This document shows positions 36,159 to 47,824 of a stretch of DNA of 64,000 nt, piece by piece; position 1 is the stretch's first letter; every line of letters begins with the position of its first letter. The DNA comes from Serendipita indica DSM 11827 (Eukaryota > Basidiomycota > Agaricomycetes > Sebacinales > Serendipitaceae). Position numbers and translations under genes: made by a program. The stretch is taken from NCBI GenBank assembly GCA_910890315.1, contig CAJVGD010000014.1, forward strand, positions 372,001-436,000, in the 5' to 3' direction. Below the pieces are notes generated by a model. The model saw only the letters and a program-made list of their open reading frames with translations. It ran no database searches and was not told where the DNA came from.

Positions 36159-37313
36159 ATGTTAGAGGCGACTATCCAGGAAGCATCCACGCTCAAGCGT
36201 CTCCTCGATGGTGAGCATTCTGATTTATGCACGCGCGCTGAGACTGGACGCGTGCGCCTGTAGCCGTCAAGGAACTCGTGACGGATGGAAACTTTGAGTG
36301 CAACGATGAGGGAATTCATCTACAAGCTATGGACAACTCGCACGTCGCCCTCGTCTCGGCCAGCCTTCGCAGCGAGGGCTTTAGCAACTTTCGCTGCGAT
36401 CGGCCCATCACGCTCGGTGTCAATCTTGCGTCGCTCACCAAAGTCATCAAATGTGCAAAGGACGACGACGAGGTCAGGCTCACCGCCGCAGACTCTGCGG
36501 ATAACCTCCAGCTAGTCTACAACTCGAAAGGTATTGTCTCCCTTTGTTGCCACTTGTCCTAGCTCAGCCTGACAATAATCATCGTACATAGCATCGGATC
36601 GTGTTGCGCAATACGACGTCAAGTTGATGGACATTGACCAGGAGACGTTGACCATCCCCGATACCGACTACGACGCCACGGTCTCGATGTCCTCCGCCGA
36701 GTTTGCACGTCTGTGTCGCGATTTGGGTGCATTGGGCGAATCTGTCGCTATAGAGGTCACCAAAGAAGGTGTTCGTTTCAGTTGCGAGGGTGACGCTGCC
36801 AATGGGACAGTGCTCCTCAAAGCCGATTCATCAGGTGGACGACACTCGGGAGGGTCGAGCAGCAAGATGAAAATCAAAAAGGAGGAGGATGAAGATGCGC
36901 GAATGGACGAAGATGCGTCCGAGGACGATGGAGGAGAAAAGGAGGACGAAGACGAAGACGATGAGGAAGAGACGAGCAAGAAACGTAAGCGATCTAAAGC
37001 CTCATCGGAAAAGGCGCCAAAAGGCAAGGCCAAAAAGGCCCGCAAGACGGAAGAGGAGGGGGACGTGCAGGGTGTGCAGCTCGTCATGAGCCAGCACGTC
37101 GCCTTGACGTTTTCCATCAAATACCTTCTCAACTTTGCAAAATCGGCCAACCTTTGCAACCGCGTCACACTGTCCTTGAGCAATGATGTACCGCTGATGG
37201 TGAGTGGCAACGAGTCGTCTCGTCTGTTTTCACTGACTTGACCACAGGTTCAATACGACTTTGGACAAGGAGTTATAAAGTACTTCTTGGCTCCCAAGCT
37301 GACAGACTCGTAA
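36159..37313 (+). CDS. PCNA: Proliferating cell nuclear antigen with a charged insertion
   Basis: Four exons (36159-36210, 36264-36530, 36592-37199, 37248-37313) give 330 residues; typical PCNA is about 260. The start MLEATIQEASTLKRLLDAVK, GIHLQAMDNSHVALVSASL, LGVNLASLTKVIKCAKDDDE, LMDIDQETLTIPDTDY and the end VQYDFGQGVIKYFLAPKL are unmistakable. Between residues about 186 and 263 (36828-37061) there is an extra segment of roughly 70 residues: Ser/Gly-rich, then Glu/Asp-rich, then KKRKR and further Lys-rich stretches. It sits in the second-domain loop that in human PCNA holds SNVDKEEEA, on the face rather than the ring interface. PCNA is the sliding clamp of DNA polymerases. Confidence 0.95.
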
Positions 37314-37580
37314 AGTCTCATCTGGGGCAGAATCTACAAACGAACAAAAGTAATCACAAGTCTTGGTAGAAGCATCTGAAGCATCTGTATGTATATAACA
37401 GGGAATTGACTATTCCTCCACAGAACCTTGAAGACGATGAGACGATGGCAGTGCTGTTTGATATTCCAATAAGCGATCTGGCAAATTCGAAGATGCGACT
37501 ACGGCATATTCGGGAGGAATCGGAATCCAATTGTGGCGACCCCACCCAGAGAGCTCCTTGGACTCCGACCACTATCCATT

Positions 37581-39119
37581 ATGGCGCAGTATCAGCTACC
37601 TCCTCAATCCTTTACACCAGATGTGACGACACCTCCCAAAGGCACCTTGCTGGCCAAGTACAAAGGTGCCCCGGTTACGTCTGTGCGGACGCCAGCGCTC
37701 TTTATCGATCAGGCGGTATTCAAGAGAAACTGTGCAAGGATGCACTCGAGCGTCAAAGCGTGGGGTGCCAGCTTTCGTGCTCACGTCAAGACGCACAAGG
37801 TCCGCGTTCAGGATTAGTTGCGAGAGTCCTGGCTCATGCGACATTAGACAGTAGAAGGGGTCAGATTGCAGTTGCAGTCTGGGGCAGGTACGACGACAGC
37901 GGTCGTAGTTTCGACCATCATGGAGGCTTGGGAGATTGTGCGCGGGGGGTTAGTGCAGGATGGGACTGTAGATGATGCAAGTGTTTCCTTTTTCTCAGGG
38001 CAAATCTTTCTCACATTTTTCAGATTCTCTACGGGCTTCCAGTGGCGCCTAGCAAGTTGGCAGATCTTGCCAAACTCGAACACGCCATGCAGACAGTCAA
38101 TCCCAATGCGTGCCTTCGTCTGATGATTGACAATATATACCAAGTTAGAGCTCTGGAATCTTATGGAGAAAAGGTCTGGTCAACGTTCGTCAAAGTCGAC
38201 CATGGTGGACAGTGAGCCTCATTCTCCGGTGTGGAAGAGACACTGACAGGTAATAGTCGCGCTGGACTTCCTGTGGGCTCGGATGCACTCCGTGAACTCG
38301 TTACTACAATGATCGAAAGCCCCTCGGTGCACATTCACGGATTCTACTGCCACGCCGGCGACTCGTATGCTTCGACAACACTTCACCAGGCATCCTCATT
38401 TCTAACGGTGGAGATGCATGCCGTAGACGCGGCTGCGACAATGGCACTATCTATTCTAGAGGCTCGTCCGGAAATCAATTCGAGCAAGTACAAGAAGCCA
38501 TTCGTTCTATCTGTTGGATCGACACCAACTGCGCACACGACACACCTTGTCTCTTCACCTGCCGACGCTCTGGCACAAGAATTTACGTCTGGAGGTGTCT
38601 TGGAGATTCACGCGGGGAATTATCCCGTGTGTGATTTGCAGCAGTTGCACACGGGACTGATTGGACTCGGAGACGTGGCGCATCGCGTGCTTGCGGTGTC
38701 ATTAGTGCGTATCCCGCGCGTGGTGAAGGTGGTGTGGACGAGGCGATGTGTGATGCTGGTGGGATTGCTATGAGTCGGGATACGGGACCCAGTGGTGGAT
38801 TTGGAGATGTGGTGCCGTGGTGACTTCCTCTGGCGAGAGTGGGGTGCAAGGTAACTATGGAATGTTGGAGGATGGATCCGTCAAATGCGACTGGAGACTC
38901 GGAAGATGCAGCCAGGAGCATGGAATCCTCACAAGGAGCAAGACGAATCCGCAGGCTTCGTCGTCCCCTCTGCTCACCCCGGGAGAGCACATCTGGATCA
39001 TCGGTCAACATGCTTGCCTCACTCTTGCGGCATATCCATGGTACTACATTGTCGACTCGGACGCTCCTGGTGGACTGGAGACGGTAATGGACGTATGGGT
39101 CCCTTGGAAAGGGTGGTAG
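37581..39119 (+). CDS. DSD1: D-serine dehydratase (eukaryotic, PLP and zinc)
   Basis: An alanine-racemase-like N-terminal barrel with TPALFIDQAVFKRNCARM and HVKTHK (PLP lysine) continues to TTTAVVVSTIMEAWEIVRGG, ILYGLPVAPSKLADLA, FVKVDHGGHRAGLPVGS, GFYCHAGDSY, SVGSTPTAHT and EIHAGNYPVCD. The C-terminal sheet has GQHACLTLAA, the His-x-Cys zinc site, and ends DVWVPWKGW. The enzyme converts D-serine to pyruvate and ammonia through 2-aminoacrylate. One intron (37977-38023) has a GC donor (GCAAGT). The frame slips once near 38697-38706, and perhaps again near 38813; both are probable indels. It is convergent with the RidA gene, stops 12 bp apart. Confidence 0.85.
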
Positions 39120-39131
39120 AATTCACGATTT

Positions 39132-39608
39132 TTACACTGCTGCGATGCACTCGATTTCTACATCTACATCTCCTGGGAGTTTGGCTGCTTGAATACACGT
39201 ACGGGCCGGCTTGGGTGACGGGAGGAGCTGCAAGGGTGCATCAAGTGGTGGTTAGGGGAGGCAGGGGAGACATACGCGCTCATAAACTGCATTCATAGCA
39301 GCAAAGTCGTCCATATTCTTGAGATAGACGTTGACTTTGACGACCTTTTCCCAGCTGCTCCCCGCCGCCTCAAGTACGTTGGTCAAGTTCTTGATTACTT
39401 GTTCCTACACGACCCGTGTTTGATATGAAAGATGCTGTTTGAAGTTACTTACAGTATGCTCTGCAATCCCACCTGGTACGAGAGCACGATTCTCGTCGTG
39501 TGGCGTGGAACCGCTGCAGAAGATGAGACCAGGGACTTTTACAGCGTGTGAAAGGATATGGGAGTGGTCTGCATTCTTGGGTGTGTTGATCTTTTCAATC
39601 GAAGTCAT
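39132..39608 (-). CDS. RidA/YjgF family enamine-imine deaminase
   Basis: The start at 39608 ([20 protein letters not shown]) is followed by [60 protein letters not shown] and [11 protein letters not shown]. The last exon has [20 protein letters not shown] with the catalytic Arg of the PAR[ST] motif and ends IECIAAV. Three exons, canonical introns. RidA proteins hydrolyse reactive 2-aminoacrylate and related imines that PLP enzymes release, protecting other PLP enzymes; the yeast homologue Mmf1 is mitochondrial. Its neighbour makes that intermediate. Confidence 0.92.
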
Positions 39609-39991
39609 TTTGGGCCGAGAGTTGTCAAAGAGGGGGGTCGAAGGAGCTGAACCCCCTTTACCACACAGGAGACTTTATATCATCTCAGGAGTATTTTATT
39701 ATTATTCTTTTGATATCTCATGTCTCATTGTGTCGGGCAGCGTCGGAAGAATGGCTCGCGTCTTGTACCCGACCATTTCGTCGTTTCAAGGAAGAACCAC
39801 GAAGCATTAGTGCACTACGTAATGCCGCTATTAAAGGATCCATATGGTGGTCGATAGACGAGTTAGAATCCAGAAGCACAGTGTATTTGGGGCTCATGCT
39901 CTTATCGGCCTATAGGCGACCTCTTCTTCACCGCGGTAGCTCGTCTGATAACGAATGAGATCCTTGGGGACCATTTACCTTGATCCCAACC
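39609..39991. promoter_or_regulatory. Divergent promoter region of RidA and an MFS permease
   Basis: 383 bp. A GC-rich near-palindrome (AAAG(A)GGGGGGT around 39627 and ACCCCCTTT around 39650) may form a hairpin in the RidA leader. The rest shows no ORF with family character. Confidence 0.4.
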
Positions 39992-41962
39992 ATGTCGCAG
40001 AAACCGTCATCTCGTACCTCTATCGACAAAGAGCCTTCTCAGGAGACCCATGTCGAAGCTGCCCTCGAGTCGACGAGGAATGCACTCGGAGAGGAGACAG
40101 CACACGTCACAGATCATGCCGCGGAGATGAGGCTCACCTGGAAGCTCGACACGAGACTACTAGTGCGTTATTGTCTGACTCGACCAGTAACGTTCTGATT
40201 CCGCGCAGCCTGTTCTCGCTTTCATGTACCTGTGCAACGCCCTTGATAAAGGAAATCTGGGAAACGCAAAGACGGATCACATGGATACTGACCTAGGCAA
40301 GTACTATGGCAGACTTCGCTCTTTCACGCTGACGAGTGCATAGGATTTCATGGCAACCAATACAATATTATACTGTCCGTGTTCTATATTCCTGTGAGTC
40401 GCCTTGTTCCTTTGAGCGCCATCTTATATCTTCCGCAGTACGTCTTGTTTGCGTTTCCCATTGGTCTTTTGGGGAAAAGATATGGGCCAGCCAACGTTTT
40501 GCCTATCATGATGTTCAGCTTTGGATCTATGACGCTTCTAGGGGCTGCCGTTAGAAATTTCGTATGCCTTTCTTCCCACGGAAATGTCTACTGACTTTCA
40601 TAGGGCGGTATGATGACCGTGCGGTGGTTCCTAGGCATGGCAGAATCAGCATTCTTCCCGCTAGTCATCTACTATCTGACATGTTTTTATCGACGAGGCG
40701 AGCTTGCGAGAAGAGTATGTTTTAAGCTTGTTCTCTGGCTGACTCTGATCTCTATTTAGCTTGCCATATTTTACGCTGCAAGCAATATTGCCAATGCTTT
40801 CTCTGGTTTATTGGCCTTCGGAGTGTTCCAGATCAAGGGCGGAACGCTCAGAAATTGGCGATACCTGTTCCTCATCGAAGGTTCCATGACGGTACTGTTC
40901 TCTATCTTTGCATTGTGAATAGTCTGTATCCTGAATCGAGCAAGGCTGATAATTCTCAGCATCTATCTTCCTCGAAGCACGGAGAAGGCACGCTTTTTCA
41001 ACGAGGCAGAAAAGGCTCTTGCGTTTAAACGGATTCAAACGGACTCTTCTGCCATCGTTAATGAGAAACTTGTCGTCCGGGAGGCCATCAAAGTCTTTCG
41101 TATGCCACAAGCCTGGGTTTGGCTGGGCATCGAAATCTGTTTGGGAGTACCCTTGCAATCCGTGTCGCTCTTTCTTCCTCAAATCGTGCAGAGACTAGGC
41201 TATGAGTGCGTATAGAGCCATTAAGGAGAATATTTGCTAATATACGTTATAGTACTGTCAAGACTAACCTGTTAACGGTCGCTCCGAACATTAGCGGTGC
41301 CGTGATGCTCCTGATTCTGGCATTCGCGTCCGACTTTACCCGTCTGCGGTTCCCATTCATCACGCTTGGGTTCTCACTTCCTGTCATTGGTATACTTCGA
41401 TTCAAACGTACGGATATCGCGACTAACAAATGTCCAGGCTTTATTATTTATGCAGCCATTGACGTTCTGGAACACAAGCGGGTCGCCTATTTCGCCTGTA
41501 TGTGTGAATACGCAATTTTGACTCTCTTGACCGACCCGCACAGGCTTTATGATGACATGGGGCACCTCTGCACCATCTGTGCTCCTTAGCTCGTGGTACA
41601 ACAACAATGTCGCTGCGGAGTCTAGACGGATAGCCCTCACTAGTATAGGGGTTCCCGTTGCTAATCTCATGGGCATTCTGTCTTCAAATATCTTCTTCCC
41701 ATCGAGGTAAGACAATGCCTCGAACTCAGGCCAGACTATTGATGCATTATGGTCTAGTGCGCCTGCATACCTTCCTGCTTTGATTACGACTGCTAGCTTC
41801 GGGGCGGTGGGTATGGTTCTCGCATTCACACTTGGAACGTGGATGAGGATTGACAATGCGCGTCGGGACAAGCGGCAGGGTGTTCGCCTCCAAGCGCAAG
41901 ACGTCTCTACGGCTATCCTGCATGAAGGTCCGGCGAACCCAAGCTTTCGTTGGTTCCTGTGA
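39992..41962 (+). CDS. MFS transporter, anion/cation symporter (Dal5/Tna1-like)
   Basis: After a hydrophilic N-terminus comes the family motif LTWKLDTRLLPVLAFMYLCN with ALDKGNLGNAKT, then YNIILSVFYIPYVLFAFPIG, MTVRWFLGMAESAFFPLVIY and YLTCFYRRGELARRLAIFYA, a charged loop, and the second half (MPQAWVWLGIEICLGVPLQS, FLPQIVQRLGY, TVAPNISGAVMLLILAF, SSWYNNNVAAESRRIALTS). Twelve membrane segments are expected. The family imports allantoate, nicotinate, pantothenate and similar anions; the substrate cannot be told from sequence. The end FRWFL at 41962 is the usual C-terminus. Seven or more short introns. Confidence 0.82.
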
Positions 41963-42307
41963 ACCTTGGCTCGATTGGAAGTCCCTGCATGCCGCCTCGC
42001 AGGCGGAGGATCTCCACCGGCTCATGTTCCGAGAGAGCAAGGCGAGTGACAATGGGAAATCTTGGGCCTTTTAGATATCGAATCGTGTACTCTTAAAGGA
42101 ATGTGGAAGCCTCGCGTTTGTTAGAGTGAATGTCGAGCCCACGTGCAGTTTGGGCGGCAGCTGGATTGTTGGTTCTCTCCACGTCTGCTTCGCGTCGTAT
42201 GTGAGCCAAATAGGTACCTAGAACACTGATAAAAGTACTCACAACGTATAAAGAGCCCTCAAGGCGTGCTCGTACGACCCAAGGCCTGAAGCGCGGCGAG
42301 TGAACTC

Positions 42308-43150
42308 ATGTCGACGACCTATGGCCCGCCTGTAGAAACGGGGGAGATGAGAATTGCGGATGACACGGATCCATCCATCCTGTACGTCGTTTTGTCGTGT
42401 CGCCAACCAGACTTATTGACCTTGTGCATCCCGCATGTTGCAGCTATTGGCAGCCCGCAAACTACACCGATGGGTGGCAGTTGGTGACGAATCAGATTGC
42501 CTATAACCAAACTCTCCATGAGACCAAATGCATCATCTGCACTGCGAGTCTCCTTTTCAACGGTTTGTATGCCGGCTGGTACATGCGCTTGGTCTCATGT
42601 TATACTTGGCAGGTACCGGCATCACTCTCACATCGCTCCTGTCACCGAATGGGGCCAAGTTCTATGCTATTCTAGACGGCACGGCCTCTGGCCCGTACGA
42701 ACTCTCCAACTATGAGGAAAAAGTCGGTGTCGTGTACGCTGTGGAGGGCTTATCTTCAACCTCTCGGCACAATATTACCTTTATAAAGGCATCTACAGAC
42801 GGACAGGATACCTCGGTCTTTAATATTGACTCTCTAACGTGAGCTTTCTTCTTGCTGGGGCTGACGGAGACTGAGCCTGGCAACATAGAATCATAGACAG
42901 GCCTCCTACGAGCTCTGGATCGTCTGCATCTCCCACTGCCACTGGTCGAACGACGGTGACGCAGCCAGGTGGATCATCACAGACCTCGGCAGCACCAGTT
43001 CCGCAAGCGCAGGCGTCCTCTCCGCCACCCATAGGTGCAATCGTTGGTGGAACCATTGGTGGAGTTGCTGCCCTCATCGTGGTTGTCGTTTGGTTTATCC
43101 TTGTGCGCCGAAACAAAGCTCAACGAGCTCGGCCTGCAAGAAGATATTAG
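42308..43150 (+). CDS. Single-pass membrane protein, basidiomycete type
   Basis: The N-terminus carries ADDTDPSILYWQPANYTDGW, then sequons and a beta-rich region (TASLLFNGTGITLTSLLS, AKFYAILDGT, VYAVEGLSSTSRHNITFIKA), a Ser/Thr/Pro-rich stalk and one membrane helix (GAIVGGTIGGVAALIVVVVW) with a short basic tail (RRNKAQRARPARRY). This is a common basidiomycete architecture: an extracellular galactose-binding-like domain, stalk and TM. The function is unknown. No signal peptide is visible from the chosen ATG, so an upstream exon may be missing. Exons join well over three introns. Confidence 0.6.
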
Positions 43151-43321
43151 GATTTTTTTTTGCTGTAAACTGTCATCTATTCTCGTAGATTGCCACTATT
43201 TGTCCTATTTTTTTCACCGACTGAATGTATTTGATTCTCATCTTGCACCAGACTTCGACCTGAGTTTCGAGTAGGTTTGGCCAACCGAAATGGAAAAGCG
43301 TGTCTAATTTTTTCTAGATGA

Positions 43322-45559
43322 ATGCTTAGAAGAAATATTCCGATTCGACGGTTGGGATTAAGCGGGCTTGTCGCTCCTTTCCGTGGTGCACATCACAGCG
43401 GTCAGCCTCCGCCGCACCTCAAGAAAATCAAGCCCAGATTCGAGTCCATCAAACCGCTCACCAATTTGAATGATCAAATCCTGCGCTCGGAGTTCAAGGC
43501 TTGGCCCAGCACCCTTGAAAACGTACTTCTCGACCCGCCAACAGACTTTTTGGCAAGCGCTCCGGAGCCGCAAAAAGTCGACCCAACACCTCCTAGAGCT
43601 CGATACGAGCTTGGACCCGATTCTCAAGCCTCGGCTGCTCTCAACGAACTCTGGGGAGGCATTGCACGAAACGAAATCGAGCCCATCCTCGCCGGATTCA
43701 AAAAGCTGCGGGAACGAAATGCTCTCGCCAAGCTCTTAGACGCAGATGTTATTAAAATCACCCAGCTCCTTTCGGACTACCTATCAAGAGCGCCGGACGA
43801 CCAGACGCGCCAGCTGGCTCAAGTAATGGCCGCGCATTTCGCTATGCGGGGGGTCCCGGAGCCACTCAACGTTGCGATGGCATTTCATCTTCGAAAAGGA
43901 GATCATGAGGCGATTTTCGAGCTGTGGGACGAGACCCAAAACTGGGGCAAATCCCAAGAGCTCCTCTCCAGCAAGCGAACATGGGCAATGGCCAAGGATG
44001 ATAGGATACTCTATGTCGCTGCCGCTGCCGCCATCTCCCAGGAATTTCAACGAATAGTGAACGCTATACGGACGACCACTGCCTCCTTTGACGGACAGCG
44101 GCTCGAGGACTTTATCCACAGGGAGATGTTCGAGTTGTCCCCAGCCATTCGTCAGCGGTTTAGAGATTATCTTCATGATGCGGTCCTCTGCAGGGACGTC
44201 CAACAGCAGCAGATACTATTCTCTCAGGTGGAGGATCTTATCCTCGCCCGCGACTCTGCTGCCATGGCCAAACTCTTCAACTCGATTGTTGATGCACTGG
44301 AGAGAAAGGTTCTGGTCACTGGAGCTGTGAATGTTCCGAGCGTCTCGAAACAAATCTTCATACCCATACACGTCGGAGGCGCCCTATGGTCATTGCTCGT
44401 ATGGGGAGCGGTCCATTGCCGGGACATCAAACTAGCGGAGAGGATCATGGATGGGATGCAAAAATACAACGTCAAGCCTCCCATCAACTGTTGGAACTAC
44501 CTCATGTACGCGCACGCCAAGCAGGGAAGAATCGACGAGATCCATAAAATACTCGCCCGAATCCAAGAATCCAACACCGAACCAGACATTCGCACCTACT
44601 CTATTGTTATGAGCTCCCTTTTCGATAGACGCTTGGTACGGCAGGCTCGACAGACATTCGACCTGATCAAACAGCTTCCCACTCCTCACGATAACGAAGC
44701 TGCTGCCAAACACCCGAGCCTTCTCCTTGGCGCATACAACCTAGCCATCAACGGCTACCTTCGTTGCCAACTGTTCGAAGAGGCCAATACTGTCTTGCAA
44801 GAAATGGAGGCGGGTACAGGACCAAAGCCAGACATTGTGACATATAACACATTTCTTAATCGTTATATGCACATGGGAGATCGTGGGGCGGTGGCTAACA
44901 CGTTGCAACGGATCGCGGAGGCGGGGTTGGATCCAGACCTCTATACTTTCACGATTCTGTTCGTCGGAGCGAGCAAAGACCGCGATTTAGAGATGCAAAC
45001 GGACATCATCAAGCGGATGCAGGCCATGCACCTGCAGCCAGGCGTCGAGCTACTCTCGGCGGCGGTGGATTCCATCTTTAACGGTGGCACCAGGGAAGCC
45101 CTCCCAGCAGCTATCGCCTTCCTTGAGCGTATGGAGAGAAATCCTCGTGACAATAGGAGACCAAATCTCGTTACATATGCCACATTCCTGCATGGTATTG
45201 ACCGACTAAATGAAGCAGGTGCCATTACCTTTGGGGAATTCAAATACTATGCCGAAGCGATCTATCGACGGATAATCAAGCGAGGTTTCACTCCAAATCG
45301 GGCCGTTCACCATGCCATGATGCGAATGTACCTTAAAGATAAAGAACCTCAGGCGCTCAAGACTGCCCTATCTATATTCAATGAACTCAAGCAAGCGCAA
45401 GCGCTCAATACGGATTCATGGCACTTACTTTTACGTGGACTCGAGATGCGAGGAGAGCGTGAGCTCGCCAAACGGATGGTCGATGAACTCAAGAATGCCA
45501 CCTCGGAACCACTGAAGAGCTCACTCCTCCGTCTGATCGAGCGGATTTCTGCGAGATAA
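43322..45559 (+). CDS. Mitochondrial pentatricopeptide (PPR) protein
   Basis: A single exon of 745 codons, unusual here where most genes have introns. The N-terminus (MLRRNIPIRRLGLSGLVAPF) is basic and Ser/Leu-rich, as for a mitochondrial presequence. PPR-like helices follow: YNVKPPINCWNYLMYAHAKQ, RIQESNTEPDIRTYSIVMSS, PKPDIVTYNTFLNRYMHMGD, EAGLDPDLYTFTILFVGASK, RPNLVTYATFLHGIDRL. PPR proteins bind organellar RNA. The C-terminal half is the more regular repeat array. The exact target RNA is unknown. Convergent with GRC3, stops 20 bp apart. Confidence 0.82.
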   Translation: MLRRNIPIRRLGLSGLVAPFRGAHHSGQPPPHLKKIKPRFESIKPLTNLNDQILRSEFKAWPSTLENVLLDPPTDFLASAPEPQKVDPTPPRARYELGPDSQASAALNELWGGIARNEIEPILAGFKKLRERNALAKLLDADVIKITQLLSDYLSRAPDDQTRQLAQVMAAHFAMRGVPEPLNVAMAFHLRKGDHEAIFELWDETQNWGKSQELLSSKRTWAMAKDDRILYVAAAAAISQEFQRIVNAIRTTTASFDGQRLEDFIHREMFELSPAIRQRFRDYLHDAVLCRDVQQQQILFSQVEDLILARDSAAMAKLFNSIVDALERKVLVTGAVNVPSVSKQIFIPIHVGGALWSLLVWGAVHCRDIKLAERIMDGMQKYNVKPPINCWNYLMYAHAKQGRIDEIHKILARIQESNTEPDIRTYSIVMSSLFDRRLVRQARQTFDLIKQLPTPHDNEAAAKHPSLLLGAYNLAINGYLRCQLFEEANTVLQEMEAGTGPKPDIVTYNTFLNRYMHMGDRGAVANTLQRIAEAGLDPDLYTFTILFVGASKDRDLEMQTDIIKRMQAMHLQPGVELLSAAVDSIFNGGTREALPAAIAFLERMERNPRDNRRPNLVTYATFLHGIDRLNEAGAITFGEFKYYAEAIYRRIIKRGFTPNRAVHHAMMRMYLKDKEPQALKTALSIFNELKQAQALNTDSWHLLLRGLEMRGERELAKRMVDELKNATSEPLKSSLLRLIERISAR

Positions 45560-45579
45560 TGTATTGAATGGTATGATAT

Positions 45580-47808
45580 CTACATTTGATTCTTCCGTTT
45601 CAGATTTCGTCTCACTCGCAGCTTCTTAGCACCTTGCGCGTCCCGCTTCGTCGAATGCCAATGAAGGAATGGGACATTCGCCATCTCCACGCCCGCAACC
45701 TGGCCAAGAGTCCTAGATTCAGCTCGATGATCCAGCATTCCGATAACTGGCAGTTGAATCTCTCCCATAACAAGAACCCGAACATTTGTGAGTCGCTCTA
45801 TCGGGACGGGGGTGAGGATGTGTAGGGTTCCGCTCGACGCTCGTACACCACGTATCAACGCGTATCCTACGCAATGCGAATGTTGCGGCGACGGCGGGGG
45901 TCTCCCCTGAACGTATGCAACGGTGCCAGTTGTCGAAGATTCAGAAGCTTGGCTACGAGAACTCTCAACCATCGCTACGATAGCACCGTTGAGGACGCGC
46001 AATATCTCTAGTAGCTCGACGCTCTCGGACCCACTGCCTACGAGGATGATGGCATCTATCGCTTCAGACCATTTGACCTCCCAAGGTGGCATCGCGCAGA
46101 GCGGCAAGTCCGTATTCCATGTATCTCGCTCAAATGAACCCCTTGCCGTTATAATCTTTGAATGATGAAAGTAAGACATCATCATAAGAGCGCGCTTATC
46201 GGCCTGGTTCTGGTAATGTTGCGTGCGAATGGGTTTTACTGGTTGCAGTGTCACGTATTGGACGTTTAGCAGTGGTTCTGCTTCTTCCTGCTGCCATATT
46301 GGATCGCTCGTCGACGAGTCGAAGGCGAAGACATGGGTCAATTCCGCAGAAGTCTCGATGCGTGAGATCAGCTCTGCGCCAATTCCTTTGTTCCACCCAA
46401 ACGTGTTGATGACGAGCGGAATCTGGTCTAGTGATTCACCTTCGTCTTCGGAGAGAAGTGAGTAGCGGACATCTAGCCGATAGGCGTCGAGTAAAGCGAT
46501 GATGCATTCGAGAAAATGGTCGGGGGAAGATCGTGGAGACGTTGATCCTACGAAGTGCGCCCGCAGCGGGTCTCGAGGGTGTGAGAAGGGAGGACCTGAT
46601 GCTCGTTAGATCTTTGCACTGAAGAAGAAAGTAAACGAACAGACCGAATACTGGTTGAGTCAGAAGATGTAATGATACCATGCCTTCTGGAGTGAACTCA
46701 GTCTGGCCAACGTCACAATCAAGATATGCGACTTGCTTGAATCTGTGATAATTAGATTGAGGAAGCTCATTATATGTCACTCACCGAGAGAGGAGCCTAT
46801 TCACGAGCATTCGAGACAACATACTTTTACCCGACCCTTTTGGTCCCTGAATGAGTATCCGGGGGCTTTCAGGATATGTATGCGCAATATCCAATGAAGC
46901 TTTCCACGAATATGGCTCCTGGAAAGTGCGCAGTTGAGGAGTCTGCCTTTGGATCTGTTCCAAATGAACTTCGTGGTAGAATATAATTTGTCGCGTACCG
47001 GGAAAAATTCTCGGAGACCCCAGTCCCCAAAGTCGCTACGTGAAGTAAAAATTGATGCATGAGAGTCAAAGAGCTTCATGAGACCTTCGATCCCCGAATT
47101 CAGATCCTGAATCGATATAAGGATGTGGTCCGAGGAGACAGCGTCCGCGATTTTAGCAGGAGGCGGAGCGAATGGTGCCGAATCCGCTTCGAGTGCTTCT
47201 ATGGTGGCTGTAGGATAGTCCTTTGAAGCGAAGACGGGGTGTTCGATGGGAGATGCAGAAATTGTCGATCCTAGCAATGAAATGGAGCCTTGAAGCACAG
47301 TAAGATAGATAGTCCCAATAAATGTTAGGGTCTCCTCTGGCTTGAGCATGATATAGATGGCCATGCCACCATTTTCTTTCTGACAGGGAAAGATATTTTG
47401 GTTCCAAGACGGAACGAAGGTGGAAAGAAGTTGCTCGCTATTAATCTCTGAGAACACTCCATTGAAAATAAGTTATTTTGCTCACCTTTCGGGCTCCAAA
47501 TCGTATGGCGACTCATGAAGGACGGCAACACTGGGAGAGTATGCCCTTGGTACGAAAGGGGAAGAGCTCAAATGTATTGGTTTTTCCTCTAGATTCATGA
47601 CATCATCTTGAACTTGTGTTTTGATGTCCTTTTTACGCTTCCGCGAAGGGGGAGGAGATTTGCTGCTGGGATTCTGTTTTCTTTTCGCAATTAACGAGGT
47701 TGGAGTAGGAGCTACAGTCGATTGTTTTGCCAGTGCGACCTCTTCTGCAGAAGTCTGTGTTGCATCGGCTGTGGCTTGGGCACGTCGAGCCGCAAACGCG
47801 CTGAGCAT
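45580..47808 (-). CDS. GRC3: Polynucleotide 5'-hydroxyl-kinase GRC3 (NOL9)
   Basis: The start MLSAFAARRAQATADATQ is followed by a Lys/Ser-rich region (SPPPSRKRKKDIK), a beta-rich N-terminal domain (LTFIGTIYLTVLQGSISLLG), and a P-loop kinase core: PRILIQGPKGSGKSMLSRML (Walker A), QVAYLDCDVGQTEFTPEGMV (Walker B-like) and PLVINTFGWNKGIGAELISR. The C-terminal domain ends RNLKRKNQM. Grc3 phosphorylates the 5'-OH end of rRNA processing products together with Las1 at ITS2. Introns are canonical. An in-frame ATG at 47865 exists, but MLSAFAARR fits the family better. Its start codon is 16 bp from that of the divergent chaperone gene. Confidence 0.88.
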
Positions 47809-47824
47809 ACTTTGGTCTCCACCA

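Noticed and set aside
36668-37210. Long minus-strand Ser-rich ORF opposite PCNA.
   Set aside because: It is the antisense shadow of the Asp/Glu-rich insertion codons.
39627-39660. GC-rich hairpin as a possible riboswitch in the RidA leader.
   Set aside because: The stem is short, has a bulge, and matches no known eukaryotic riboswitch (TPP type expected in fungi).
41963-42074. Extension of the MFS permease beyond 41962.
   Set aside because: It would need a frame change; FRWFL followed by the stop is the usual end of this family.
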